Positions 53,019 through 62,241 are shown, counted from the stretch's first letter. The stretch: DNA of 64,000 bases from Luminiphilus syltensis NOR5-1B (GCF_000158175.1 NZ_DS999411.1:840596-904595), one strand, 5' to 3'. Notes: generated from the sequence alone by a model not told the origin. Numbers and translations: made by a program.

Positions 53019-54562
53019 AATCCAGTGCCATTGGTCTGATGTTCCTACTCTTGCTGTCCTGCGCTGATGACGGCGGCGCGCCGGCGATGGCGTCGGCGCC
53101 ACCCGCAACCGAGGAATCTGCGGTTGCCCTCGAAATCGAGAATCTTGAAGCCGAAGGCTTAACAGAAGTGGAGCCGAAACCCGCATCTTCTGGACAACCG
53201 ACGGCACTCGAACTGACCACCGTGCGCACCGGTGATATCGATACACTGGTAGAAGCGAGGGTAATCCGGGTCCTTACTGTATACGGGCCCGGGCGCTACT
53301 ACCTCGACGACGGCCCCCAGGGAACCGTCGTTGAAATTGCCAAGCGTCTGGAAAAGGTTGTCAACGAGGCCTATGACACCGGACTCCTCAAGGTCTACGT
53401 GGTGCCCATACCCGTCTCCCGAGCCCAGCTGTTCAGTGCGTTGATCGAGGGCAGGGGTGATATTGTGATTGCCGGTACAACCATTACCGAGGCGCGCAAT
53501 GCCAGGGTCGATTTCACGATTCCAGCGAGCAAGCCCATCAGCGAAATACTGGTTACTGGGCCGAGTGCGCCTATCATCGAAAAACTGGACGATCTCGCAG
53601 GTAAAACGCTCTTCCTGCGCCCGTCCTCGAGCTACCACAGCAGCGCCCTGCGATTGAGTCGTAAACTCGTCGAACGTGGACTCGAACCGATCGCTATAGA
53701 GCCCCTGTCAGAACTGCTGGAAGATGAAGACGTGATTGAAATGGTCAACGCCGGGCTGTTGCCATGGACCATTGTGGACGACTATAAGCCGTTGATGTGG
53801 AAGGGTGTTTTTGATGATATTGCCGTCCGCAACGATCTGGTCTTTCGCGAGGGCGCCCGCCTCGGGTGGGCACTGCGCCAGAACAGCCCCGAACTGCAGC
53901 GCTTTCTGAACACGTTCCTGGAGGACAATCGGCAGGGAACCCTGTTCGGCAATATTCTTTATAACCGCTATGTCCGGGATTTCGATTGGGCGGAAAACGC
54001 CCTTAGGGACGAAGAGCTCGCGCGCTATCTCGAACTCGCGGATCATTTTCAGCGTCACGGTGGACAATACGGTATCGACCCCAACCTGCTCGCTGCTCAG
54101 GGTTTTCAGGAGTCAAAGTTGCGACAGGAGGCCCGGAGTCATGCCGGTGCGATTGGCGTCATGCAACTGCTCAAAAGCACCGCCCGCGACAAAAACGTCA
54201 ATATTCCCAATATCGAACAGGTAGATCCCAATATTGAAGCCGGTGCCAAATATATGGCGTTCCTCAGGGAGCGCTACTTCAGTGGCGAGAAAATCGATCC
54301 GCTCGACAGCTCGTTGCTGGCACTGGCCGCCTATAACGCAGGTCCCGCTAAAGTCCGACGGATGCGTCGTATCGCGGAGGAGCGCGGCTATGATCCCAAT
54401 CGCTGGTTCGATAATGTCGAAGTCATTGCCGCCGAAATCATTGGTAGGGAAACCGTGCAGTATGTTGCCAATATCTACAAATACTACGTAGCCTACGTGA
54501 TGATCGAGCGCCAGAATGCGCTCAAGGAATCCGCCAGAGAATCGGCGGGGATCACGAATTGA
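53015..54562 (+). CDS. mltF: Membrane-bound lytic murein transglycosylase F-like lipoprotein
   Basis: A 515-residue protein with a lipobox (LLLLSC, Cys16). Residues about 80-310 form a solute-binding-protein family 3 domain (VRVLTVYGPGRYYLDD near the start), and residues about 340-490 an SLT lysozyme-like domain. The catalytic Glu is in AAQGFQESKLRQ, followed by HAGAIGVMQL and AAYNAGPAKVRR. This is MltF architecture: murein cleavage with a regulatory ligand-binding domain. It starts with GTG inside the protease stop (four-base overlap), so the two are translationally coupled. Confidence 0.88.
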   Translation: MKSSAIGLMFLLLLSCADDGGAPAMASAPPATEESAVALEIENLEAEGLTEVEPKPASSGQPTALELTTVRTGDIDTLVEARVIRVLTVYGPGRYYLDDGPQGTVVEIAKRLEKVVNEAYDTGLLKVYVVPIPVSRAQLFSALIEGRGDIVIAGTTITEARNARVDFTIPASKPISEILVTGPSAPIIEKLDDLAGKTLFLRPSSSYHSSALRLSRKLVERGLEPIAIEPLSELLEDEDVIEMVNAGLLPWTIVDDYKPLMWKGVFDDIAVRNDLVFREGARLGWALRQNSPELQRFLNTFLEDNRQGTLFGNILYNRYVRDFDWAENALRDEELARYLELADHFQRHGGQYGIDPNLLAAQGFQESKLRQEARSHAGAIGVMQLLKSTARDKNVNIPNIEQVDPNIEAGAKYMAFLRERYFSGEKIDPLDSSLLALAAYNAGPAKVRRMRRIAEERGYDPNRWFDNVEVIAAEIIGRETVQYVANIYKYYVAYVMIERQNALKESARESAGITN

Positions 54563-54585
54563 ATCCATCCGGCTGGACGACCCGC

Positions 54586-54639
54586 AGCGCGGCTTTTGTT
54601 CGTAGTGCGGCTTTTGTTCGTAGCTCGGCTTTGGCTCTT
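54586..54639 (+). repeat. Short tandem repeat, 18-base unit, about three copies
   Basis: Two nearly identical 18-base units at 54586-54603 and 54604-54621 (one difference), and a third diverged unit at 54622-54639. Core: GCGGCTTTTGTTCG. It lies between the mltF stop and the sugar dehydrogenase start, followed by a short hairpin (GGCTCT/AGAGCC). Confidence 0.7.
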
Positions 54640-54664
54640 AGAGAGCCCCGGGAGTAGAGGAATA

Positions 54665-55774
54665 ATGTTGAATTACAGGCCTGTACAGCAAGCACTCGGT
54701 GTCTCGGCGCTAATGGTGGCGCTCATGCTCCCTTGCCACGTGGGTGCGGCCGAGAAGGTGTCCGTTTCCCTGCTTGAATCCGGGCTCGATAAACCCTGGT
54801 CCATCGCGGAGCTACCCAATGGTGATCTGCTCATTACCGAAAAGCCGGGAAGGCTGCTGCGCCGGACCACCGAGGGCCTGTTAAGCCCGATCAAAGGCGT
54901 CCCCGAGGTGTACTTTGCCGCGCAAGGCGGATTATTCGAAGTGTTATTGCACCCGGATTTCGTGAATAACCGATGGCTGTACATGACCTACGCCGGCGGG
55001 GACGAAGACGCTAATCGAACCACGGTTATTCGCGCGCGACTGGGCGAGGATCGACTCGATAACATCGAGACCCTGCTGGAGGTCGACCGGGATAAGGAGG
55101 GCGCCTATCATTTCGGCGGAAAGCTGGCGTTTCTGCGCGATGGGTCTCTGCTGGTCACCGTCGGCGAAGGCTACGATTATCTCCAGGAGGCGCAGGCCCT
55201 CGATAGCGAATTGGGCAAGGTGCTGCGGATCAATGCCGACGGGAGCCTACCCGCGGATAATCCGTTTCCCGATCATGCACCGCGGGTTTACAGCTACGGT
55301 CACCGCAATCCCCAGGGTCTTCTGCGGGTCAAGGGTACCGACACCGTTTGGTTGATTGAGCACGGCCCCATGGGAGGCGACGAGCTGAACCTGCTGCAGC
55401 CCGGTATCAACTATGGCTGGCCAGCCATTACCTACGGGCTCGACTATTCCGGTGAAATCATAAGCCCCTACACCGAAGCCGAGGGAATGGAGCAACCTGT
55501 TGAGTATTGGGTGCCCAGTATTGCCCCTTCGGGACTCGCCCGGGTCGAAGGCCCGCTATTCCCGGAATGGACAGGGGATTTACTCACGGGGGCCCTGAAA
55601 GACCGGAAGCTGTACCGGCTTGATCTCGAGGAGGGCAAGGTGGTGGGCCAGAGCGAGCCGTTTCCCGAGATCGTTGGCCGGGTTCGCGATATTCGCATCG
55701 CCGGTGACGGATCGGTGCTGGTAATTACCGATGAGGGCGAACTCTACCGGATCGGACAGCAGACCTACCACTAA
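54665..55774 (+). CDS. PQQ-dependent aldose sugar dehydrogenase-like protein (secreted)
   Basis: A beta-propeller protein of about 369 residues with a signal peptide (LMVALMLPCHVGAAE). It matches the soluble sugar dehydrogenase/YliI family: GLDKPWSIAELPNGDLLITEKPGRL near residue 35, GLFEVLLHPDF, the catalytic-His segment YHFGGKLAFLRDG, YGHRNPQGL, and EHGPMGGDELN. The frame is open from 54596 through the tandem repeat, but ATG 54665 has GAGG nearby and gives a standard signal peptide. It would oxidise aldoses in the periplasm with PQQ; PQQ synthesis genes are not in the window. Confidence 0.88.
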   Translation: MLNYRPVQQALGVSALMVALMLPCHVGAAEKVSVSLLESGLDKPWSIAELPNGDLLITEKPGRLLRRTTEGLLSPIKGVPEVYFAAQGGLFEVLLHPDFVNNRWLYMTYAGGDEDANRTTVIRARLGEDRLDNIETLLEVDRDKEGAYHFGGKLAFLRDGSLLVTVGEGYDYLQEAQALDSELGKVLRINADGSLPADNPFPDHAPRVYSYGHRNPQGLLRVKGTDTVWLIEHGPMGGDELNLLQPGINYGWPAITYGLDYSGEIISPYTEAEGMEQPVEYWVPSIAPSGLARVEGPLFPEWTGDLLTGALKDRKLYRLDLEEGKVVGQSEPFPEIVGRVRDIRIAGDGSVLVITDEGELYRIGQQTYH

Positions 55775-55855
55775 TCGACGGGGTACCGAAGTGCCCCTGT
55801 ACGTGGGGGGCTAGCGGGTGAAAAATCTAATCCCCACCCAACGCCGGCGAATCGC

Positions 55856-57232
55856 TCAGGCCCCGGTCACCGGAATAAGCGAACGATTTTCCTCACACCA
55901 TTCCAGCCGGCCCACATCGGCTGCCTGACGTCGCACACCCGGGTTGGGGCTCAGGTAAAAAAGGTCGCCGTTAGCGCCGGTCAGTGCGAGCCGGGCCCCG
56001 GCAGCGCGGGCGATGCGAGCGTTCGCCACCATGTGCTCGCGCTCGCCGTGTACAGGCACCACCAAATGCGGTGACAGCAGTGTAAACAAATCCTTGAGTT
56101 CATCCTCGCACGGGTGCCCCGACGCGTGGAGTACGCGGGGCGCGGCATCGGCCTGGACGACGCTGATGCCACGAGCCGTTAAGCCCTCAACCAATCGGTT
56201 AACCGCCATCTCGTTACCGGGAATCGTGGTCGAACTCAGAATCACCGTGTCACCCGCAGCGAGCGAGAGATGGGGATGGGAATCCATCATCAGTCGATGC
56301 AGCGCGGCACCGACCTCACCCTGGCTTCCGGTGGCCAGGGCCAAAACCTCACGCTCGGGGAGATAGCCGAGGTGCTCAGCGGCGATAGGCTGCAGTCGTG
56401 GGTCGAGCAAGTGGCTGGCGCGGGCGCATCGGAACATCGTATGCAGCGACCGTCCGAGTAGGCCGACGCGCCGCTGGGTGGCGTGTGCCAGTCGCAATAC
56501 CGACTGCATACGCGCCACATTGCTGGCGAAGCAGGCGATAACGACCCGGCCCTGCAGCGGTGCGACCGTCTCCAGCAGCCCGTCTGCCACCGCGCGTTCC
56601 GTGGGGGAGCGCCCGGGCTTCAGGGCGTTGGTGGAATCGCAGATAACCGCATCGACGCCCCGTTCGGCAAAACACCTGAACGGAGCCTCTCGAAAGGGCG
56701 CGCCCACGACAGGGTCGGTATCGAGCTTCCAATCGGCCGTATGCAGGATACGGCACGTCGGGGTCGTAATGCCCAGTGCGCAGGTCTCGGGGGTCGAATG
56801 GGTAATCGGCATCCACTCGACGCTGAATGGGCCTATCTGATGCGTATCTCCAGGACGGACCTCGATCAGGGCCCCAGTGATGTCGGTATCGCCGCGACTG
56901 CGATTCTTTTCACGCAGGACCGAGGCTGTAAAGGGCGTTGCATAAATGGGACAGCGCAACTCTCGCCAGAGATAGGGCACAGCGCCCAGATGGTCCTCGT
57001 GGGCGTGAGTAAGCACCAGGCCGGCGAGGCGCTGGCGACGGCTGGCAATAAACCGCGGATCGGGCATTTGTATAGAAGGACGAAGCGCCGCAGATCCCTC
57101 GGGACGCTCGAAGGTAATGCCGCAATCCACCATCAGCCACGACCCGGCATGGCCAAACAGATTGAGGTTCATGCCAATCTCGCCGCACCCACCAAGGGGC
57201 ACAAACCAGTGATCACCCTCGCCCGGCGTCAT
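55856..57232 (-). CDS. Ribonuclease J-like MBL/beta-CASP protein
   Basis: A 458-residue protein of the RNase J group. FVPLGGCGEIGMNLNLFGH at the start is characteristic of RNase J. The metal-binding block is LTHAHEDHLGAVPYL (HxHxDH near residue 76), ITHSTPETCAL follows, and the beta-CASP region has DSTNALKPGRSPTE and ATGSQGEVGAALHR. VLHASGHPCEDELKDL and VPVHGEREHM end the catalytic core. It lacks the C-terminal domain of Firmicute RNase J (about 555 residues). Gammaproteobacteria usually rely on RNase E, so the role here is open: RNA processing or another nuclease or hydrolase task. Confidence 0.85.
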   Translation of the reverse strand: MTPGEGDHWFVPLGGCGEIGMNLNLFGHAGSWLMVDCGITFERPEGSAALRPSIQMPDPRFIASRRQRLAGLVLTHAHEDHLGAVPYLWRELRCPIYATPFTASVLREKNRSRGDTDITGALIEVRPGDTHQIGPFSVEWMPITHSTPETCALGITTPTCRILHTADWKLDTDPVVGAPFREAPFRCFAERGVDAVICDSTNALKPGRSPTERAVADGLLETVAPLQGRVVIACFASNVARMQSVLRLAHATQRRVGLLGRSLHTMFRCARASHLLDPRLQPIAAEHLGYLPEREVLALATGSQGEVGAALHRLMMDSHPHLSLAAGDTVILSSTTIPGNEMAVNRLVEGLTARGISVVQADAAPRVLHASGHPCEDELKDLFTLLSPHLVVPVHGEREHMVANARIARAAGARLALTGANGDLFYLSPNPGVRRQAADVGRLEWCEENRSLIPVTGA

Positions 57233-57247
57233 GACAAATTCAGCGCT

Positions 57248-58384
57248 TTACCAGGAGTAGCCCACCCGGAATTTATAGACCTGGTCCAGATTCTCAGCAC
57301 CATCGGCGGCGCCGCCATCGTAATCCAGTGTTATCTCGGCAGCACCCTCGAGTCCAAAAACCAACGGGAACGCCAGGCCCAATGTCGTATTGAGGATTAG
57401 CTGTTGTGCATCCTCAACATCGATAATACCGACGTGAGTCAGGTAAATACGCGACTCGCCACCCAGAATGTTGCTCTCTCCGGTCAGGTTCCAGTTGAAG
57501 CCGGTATACGCGTAATCTTCAGACTCCCCGTCGACCTCGATATCAAAATCGGTGTCGACGTACATCAAACCGATTTCACCATCGAGCTTAAGATTATCGC
57601 GCCGGAAGAGTTTGCGACCTATATAAGGACCTACATAGGTGCGCAGGTTGATGTTGGCGAGTGAGTCTGCCTCAACGTTCAGATTGGCACCGATGTAATT
57701 ATCGGGATCGGAAAGGAAATAGTCGTATTTGGTAGTAACGCGCCAGTTGTCCGCGGTATCCCGCCACTCTCCGGTCGCATTACCGTCGGCATCAGTGCCG
57801 GTTTGCACCCACGACTCATCCTGCTCAATTTTGCCGCGCAGTGTGTAGCGGTCGCGCAAGCTCTCCATGGTGGTATCAAACGCAATATCGATCTCATTAG
57901 TCTCGGTGTTACCGCGATTCGCCGCTAATGCCGCACTGGTGCTACCCAGCCAGTGGTAGCCATTGCCGGTCTCCCAGGCCTCGGGATTAAGCACGTCCAG
58001 ATCGGCAAGGGCCACCGACTCCTGTTCTGATAAGGTGAGTTCACCGTCGCGGACTTCGATACTCTCGAGGCTGATCACACGATCATCGTCGAGCAATAGC
58101 TCAGCCGATTGTGCACTCCAGAGGTTTTTGATCAGCGAGGTATCGATTTCAAGCGCATCATTAAAGCTGGTTTTGAGCACCACTACCCCTGCGTTGACGT
58201 CGGTCACCTGACCGTAAATCACCGACCCATCGACCAGCACCACCCGCTCAGGCCGGTCATCCCCTGCGACCAGATCCGATACCGACTGCCCCCAAACAAC
58301 GTTGGCCTGTCCAACACAAACCAACACCGCCAGAAAGGAAAGCACCCTGCAGCGCCAAAGCGCCGAAACCGCTATCATATTCAT
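57248..58384 (-). CDS. DUF481 outer-membrane beta-barrel protein (YdiY-like)
   Basis: A protein of about 378 residues with a signal peptide (FLAVLVCVGQANVVWGQ). An N-terminal region of about 110 residues (DRPERVVLVDGSVIYGQVTDV, SLIKNLWS) precedes a DUF481 barrel made of alternating strands (GNTETNEIDIAFDTTMESLRDRYTLRGKIEQ, KYDYFLSDPDNYIGANL) that ends in an aromatic residue (KFRVGYSW). The frame is open to 58477, but ATG 58384 has GGAG six bases upstream and begins the signal peptide. The function of DUF481 proteins is unsettled; some respond to acid or salt. It lies 15 bases after the RNase J-like gene's start. Confidence 0.85.
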   Translation of the reverse strand: MNMIAVSALWRCRVLSFLAVLVCVGQANVVWGQSVSDLVAGDDRPERVVLVDGSVIYGQVTDVNAGVVVLKTSFNDALEIDTSLIKNLWSAQSAELLLDDDRVISLESIEVRDGELTLSEQESVALADLDVLNPEAWETGNGYHWLGSTSAALAANRGNTETNEIDIAFDTTMESLRDRYTLRGKIEQDESWVQTGTDADGNATGEWRDTADNWRVTTKYDYFLSDPDNYIGANLNVEADSLANINLRTYVGPYIGRKLFRRDNLKLDGEIGLMYVDTDFDIEVDGESEDYAYTGFNWNLTGESNILGGESRIYLTHVGIIDVEDAQQLILNTTLGLAFPLVFGLEGAAEITLDYDGGAADGAENLDQVYKFRVGYSW

Positions 58385-58495
58385 CAAACACTCCGTCAAA
58401 AGCCAGAAATTTCGAGGCCGCGACTTTACGTGAATCGAGCCAGCAATTGAACGGCTGACTCCTTCTTTGTCTAACATTTACTTTTTGGAAATCGA

Positions 58496-59863
58496 ATGAC
58501 CACAGCGGCTAAGAACGACTTTGACTACGATCTTTTTGTCATCGGCGCCGGTTCAGGCGGGGTCAGGGCCGCGCGAATGTCCGCCTCGCTTGGCGCTCGC
58601 GTCGCCGTCGCCGAAGATCTCTACCTGGGAGGTACCTGTGTCAACGTAGGCTGCGTACCGAAGAAGCTGTACGTCTATGCCAGCGAGTTCGGCAAGGGCT
58701 TTAAAGACGCGCGCGGGTTCGGTTGGCAAAGTGAACGGCCCGCCTTCGACTGGCCCACCCTGAGAGACAACAAAGTCACAGAGATCTCACGACTCAACGC
58801 CATTTACGATAATTTGCTGACCTCTCCCGGGGTCAAGATCGTCCGTGGACGGGGAACAGTGATTGACCCGCACACGGTTGACGTTGACGGTAAGCGCTTT
58901 ACCGCCGAAAAGATTCTGCTGGCCACCGGGACCTGGCCGTACAAGCCCGAATTTCCCGGCGCTGACTTGTCGATCACGTCGAACGAAGTGTTCGATCTGG
59001 AGCAGTTCCCCGAACGAATGCTGATTATCGGTGGGGGCTACATTGCCACGGAATTTGCAGGCATTTTCAATGGCCTTGGAGCCGAAGTGATTCAGCTTTA
59101 CCGGAGCGCTCTCTTTATGCGCGGCTTCGATGACGACGTACGCGAATTTACCGCTTCGGAGGTGCGAAAAACGGGTGTCGATTTACGCTTCAATACCAAT
59201 GTGACCGCCATCGAAAAAACCGGTGACAAGTACACGGTCACCTTAACAGATGGCTCCTCAGAGGTCGTCGATACGGTCTTATGCGCGGTGGGGCGTCGTC
59301 CCAACATCGACGGGCTCGGGCTCGAGAACACAGCGGTAACCCTTAAAGACAATGGATTTATCAAGGTCGACGGGGATTTCCAAACCGATGAGCCGTCTAT
59401 CTACGCCCTCGGGGATATCACCGATGGGCCTCAGCTGACGCCGCTTGCGCTGGCCGAAGGCATGGCCTTTTCTTACAACCAGTTCGGGGGTGAAGCACGC
59501 TCTGTGGGGTATGAGTACATCCCCACTGCCGTTTTTTGCCAACCCAATATCGGCACTGTCGGCTATACCGAAACCGAAGCCCGGGACAAATTCGGTGAAC
59601 TCGATATTTATAAGTCCGAATTCAAACCGATGAAGCACACGCTGAGTGGTCGTGATGAACGGTCAATGATGAAATTGATCGTCGAAAAAGCCAGTGATCG
59701 CGTCGTCGGGCTGCATATGGTGGGACCCGATGCCGGCGAGATCGTCCAGGGTATGGCGATCGCAATAAAAATGGGGGCCACCAAGGCGGACTTTGACAGC
59801 ACCATCGGCATTCACCCCACAGCCGCTGAAGAATTTGTCACCATGCGCACGCCGGTGGGCTAA
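58496..59863 (+). CDS. gor: Glutathione-disulfide reductase
   Basis: A 455-residue FAD/NADPH oxidoreductase that regenerates glutathione. FVIGAGSGGVRAARM binds FAD, the redox-active disulfide is GGTCVNVGCVPKKLYVY (Cys pair near residues 48 and 53), IIGGGYIATEFAGIFNGLG with an Arg-rich follow-up binds NADPH, ALGDITDGPQLTPLA is the second FAD contact, and the C-terminal GIHPTAAEEF carries the catalytic His. Length and motifs match proteobacterial Gor rather than mercuric or dihydrolipoamide reductases. It precedes the TauE gene by five bases. Confidence 0.94.
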   Translation: MTTAAKNDFDYDLFVIGAGSGGVRAARMSASLGARVAVAEDLYLGGTCVNVGCVPKKLYVYASEFGKGFKDARGFGWQSERPAFDWPTLRDNKVTEISRLNAIYDNLLTSPGVKIVRGRGTVIDPHTVDVDGKRFTAEKILLATGTWPYKPEFPGADLSITSNEVFDLEQFPERMLIIGGGYIATEFAGIFNGLGAEVIQLYRSALFMRGFDDDVREFTASEVRKTGVDLRFNTNVTAIEKTGDKYTVTLTDGSSEVVDTVLCAVGRRPNIDGLGLENTAVTLKDNGFIKVDGDFQTDEPSIYALGDITDGPQLTPLALAEGMAFSYNQFGGEARSVGYEYIPTAVFCQPNIGTVGYTETEARDKFGELDIYKSEFKPMKHTLSGRDERSMMKLIVEKASDRVVGLHMVGPDAGEIVQGMAIAIKMGATKADFDSTIGIHPTAAEEFVTMRTPVG

Positions 59864-59868
59864 CCCCA

Positions 59869-60636
59869 TTGGATGCGGCGCCATTGGTGCTGGAAGCCTG
59901 GCATATCGCGGCACTTGTGGGTGCCGGATGTATTGGCGGCTTCATCAATGTGATGGCAGGCGGCGGTTCCATCATCACCGTGCCCGTGATGATTTTCCTC
60001 GGGGTGCCGGGCCCGATTGCCAATGGCACCAATCGGATTGCAATCCTGGCCCAGAACATCACCGCCGTAAGCACGTTTTTTCGCTCCGGGGTTTCCCACT
60101 TCCGACTGAGTCTGTCGCTCGCAGCGTGCGCAATCCCGGGGGCCGTTGCCGGGGCGCTCGTCGGTGCAACCCTTAACCCTGAGGTGTTTAACACGGTGCT
60201 GGCCGTGGTGATGGTTGCCGTATTGATATTGATGCAGACCGGCGGCGCAAAAGCCGTCACTGCGGAGAGCACCCCACCCAAAAACCTGCTCTATGGTCAT
60301 TTGCTTATGATCGCCGCCGGGTTCTGGGGTGGATTCATCCAGATTGGTATGGGTTTTATCCTGATGCCCATCCTGAACCGGGTGATGGGCCTGGATCTGG
60401 TCACTACCAATGTGCACAAAGTCTTCATCGTCGGGCTCTACACGCTGGCTGCATTGCTGGTATTTGCCACCACCAGCGAGATAATGTGGCTGGTGGGTGG
60501 CATACTGGCAGTGGGAAATTCGCTTGGCGGCTACCTCGGTGCGAAAATGACGCTCAAGCGCGGCGACGTATTGATCAAGCGGGTGTTGCTCGTTGCAATA
60601 ACGGCGATGATCATCAAATTATTGTTTTTCACGTAA
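59869..60636 (+). CDS. TauE/SafE family sulfite/sulfonate exporter-like membrane protein
   Basis: A 255-residue integral membrane protein with about eight segments. IAALVGAGCIGGFINVMAGGGSIITVPVMIFLGVPGPIANGTNR is the typical first repeat and GFWGGFIQIGMGFILMPIL the second. The family exports sulfite, sulfoacetate and other organic anions. The start is a TTG five bases after gor, so it is probably co-transcribed with it. A link with sulfur or thiol metabolism is plausible but not proven. Confidence 0.85.
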   Translation: MDAAPLVLEAWHIAALVGAGCIGGFINVMAGGGSIITVPVMIFLGVPGPIANGTNRIAILAQNITAVSTFFRSGVSHFRLSLSLAACAIPGAVAGALVGATLNPEVFNTVLAVVMVAVLILMQTGGAKAVTAESTPPKNLLYGHLLMIAAGFWGGFIQIGMGFILMPILNRVMGLDLVTTNVHKVFIVGLYTLAALLVFATTSEIMWLVGGILAVGNSLGGYLGAKMTLKRGDVLIKRVLLVAITAMIIKLLFFT

Positions 60637-60657
60637 ACGCATTGGAGACACAGGCCC

Positions 60658-61242
60658 ATGACTAGTGCACTTCGTTTCTTCACCCTGATCGTCGTGGGTT
60701 TCATCGTTACCGCCTGCAACAGCGTTCAGGTGGAGCGCGCCAACAACCAGGAATTCAGCGCTGCCGGTTACCAAACCTATGGCTGGAAGTTCAAGGCGAT
60801 TGAAAATACCTACGGCTCCGATGACCCGTTTTACGTCGTTGGCCCGCAGCTACAACGCTCCGTCGATGCGGTAATGGCGGACAAGGGTTACCGGCTGGTC
60901 AAAGAGAATCCGGACTTCATCATCAACTTTGATTTTCAGTCTTCGATGGCGGATGGCAAGCTCACTACAGGCACGAGTAATATCGATCCGGCACCGCAGG
61001 CCGTGATCAACCGCGGTGCCGATCAGGCGACCGTTGATAATTCCTATGCGCTCAGCCAGGCGCGAGAACTCAACACCCTCAATCTCCTGTTTGAAGATGG
61101 CAAAAACTTACATACGGTCTGGAGCGCATCAATGAGCCAAATCGTTGAAAACGTCAATCACCGCAATGTCGAAAAAATACGCAACACACTCGACAGCGCC
61201 GTGCAGCGGACTCTGCGACTGCTCCCGGATGCCCCGAAGTAA
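60658..61242 (+). CDS. DUF4136 lipoprotein
   Basis: A 194-residue lipoprotein with lipobox (FIVTAC near residue 20) and the DUF4136 pattern: ANNQEFSAAGYQTYGWK, VDAVMADKGYRLVKENPDFIINFDF, and a C-terminal VQRTLRLLPDAPK. It is likely attached to the outer membrane. Family function is unknown; members often accompany envelope stress or redox genes. GGAG upstream supports the ATG. It is 21 bases after the TauE-like gene and may be the last gene of the gor unit. Confidence 0.83.
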   Translation: MTSALRFFTLIVVGFIVTACNSVQVERANNQEFSAAGYQTYGWKFKAIENTYGSDDPFYVVGPQLQRSVDAVMADKGYRLVKENPDFIINFDFQSSMADGKLTTGTSNIDPAPQAVINRGADQATVDNSYALSQARELNTLNLLFEDGKNLHTVWSASMSQIVENVNHRNVEKIRNTLDSAVQRTLRLLPDAPK

Positions 61243-62199
61243 TCAGGCGTCGTAAGCCTCGGGGTTTACGCAATAGGGTAGAGGCTCCCCAGCCAGCCCC
61301 GCGCGCAAATTAATTACTGCTCGATCGAGCATTGCCTGGCGGGTTGCCGCGGTTGCACTGCCCAGGTGGGGCACCAACACCGTATTCGGCGTGGTTAACA
61401 GCGGGCTGTTCGCAGGAAGCGGCTCTTCCGCAAAGACATCGAGGCCCGCTTTCAGTCGACCGGCCTGCAGGACATCCACCAGCGCCGGCTCATCGATCAA
61501 GCCCCCTCGCGCTGTATTAATCAGGATCGCGCCGGGCTTCATAAGCGCCAGTTCCCGAGCGCCAATCAGGTTCCGGGTTTCGGGAACCAGCGCCGTGTGT
61601 AATGACGTGATATCGGCGCCAGACAACACCTCGTCCATGGACATCAGTTCAACTCCGGGGATTTCGCGGGGCGTCCGGGTCCAGCCAATAACCCGGGCAC
61701 CAAAGGCCAATGCCCGCTTCGCCACGGCCTGACCGATGGGTCCAAGACCAATCAATCCCACCGTTGAACGACTGAGATCGGTACCGAGAAAAAACCCGGT
61801 AGACCACGCATTGGTCCACTCGCCCTTGCGTACGAATTGATCCGCTTCAGGCAGCCGCCGGGTAACCGCGAGCATCAATCCCAGCGCCAGATCGGCGGTG
61901 CTGTCGACCAATACGCCAGGGGTATTACCCACGGGCACGGCCGCCGCCGTCGCGGCATCGAGATCGATATGATCCACACCGACAGAGACGCTCGAGACCA
62001 CCTTTAACTGGGGTGCACGGGAGAAGAGCCCGGCGGTCACGGGCGTATTCAGGGTGCAAAGCATGCCATCGGCGGACTGCAGCCATTCGTCCGGAATCAC
62101 ACCTGTCGCCGGATCGCAGGTCAGCAACTCACAAAAATCTGACAATTGGGAACTGACCGACTCCGGCGGAGCCATGGTGGCAATCACTTTCGGTAACAT
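61243..62199 (-). CDS. D-2-hydroxyacid dehydrogenase (glyoxylate/hydroxypyruvate reductase type)
   Basis: A 318-residue NAD(P)-dependent dehydrogenase. The nucleotide-binding GLGPIGQAVAKRALAFGARV is near residue 145, the catalytic Arg lies in INTARGGLIDEPAL, the Glu in GLDVFAEEPLP, and the His in VLVPHLGSATAATR. It is closest in pattern to glyoxylate/hydroxypyruvate reductases, which produce glycolate or D-glycerate. The start at 62199 has GGGAG six bases upstream; an upstream ATG at 62214 lacks this. Possible metabolic link: D-glycerate is also an intermediate of the glucosylglycerate cycle. It stops next to the DUF4136 gene with no gap (convergent). Confidence 0.88.
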   Translation of the reverse strand: MLPKVIATMAPPESVSSQLSDFCELLTCDPATGVIPDEWLQSADGMLCTLNTPVTAGLFSRAPQLKVVSSVSVGVDHIDLDAATAAAVPVGNTPGVLVDSTADLALGLMLAVTRRLPEADQFVRKGEWTNAWSTGFFLGTDLSRSTVGLIGLGPIGQAVAKRALAFGARVIGWTRTPREIPGVELMSMDEVLSGADITSLHTALVPETRNLIGARELALMKPGAILINTARGGLIDEPALVDVLQAGRLKAGLDVFAEEPLPANSPLLTTPNTVLVPHLGSATAATRQAMLDRAVINLRAGLAGEPLPYCVNPEAYDA

Positions 62200-62241
62200 A
62201 GGACGCTCCCGCATCTTATTTTGGGCAAGAGGACGACGGTA

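Noticed and set aside
54586-54639. Tandem 18-base repeats as a CRISPR remnant
   Set aside because: Units are directly adjacent without spacers and no cas genes are present.
55793-55811. GCCCC/GGGGC hairpin between the sugar dehydrogenase and RNase J-like genes
   Set aside because: Five-base stem and no T-run on either strand; could be coincidence in GC-rich DNA.
56483-57400. 305-codon plus-strand frame opposite the RNase J-like gene
   Set aside because: It runs across the end of that gene and into the DUF481 gene with no domain or ribosome-binding site; a shadow of real genes.
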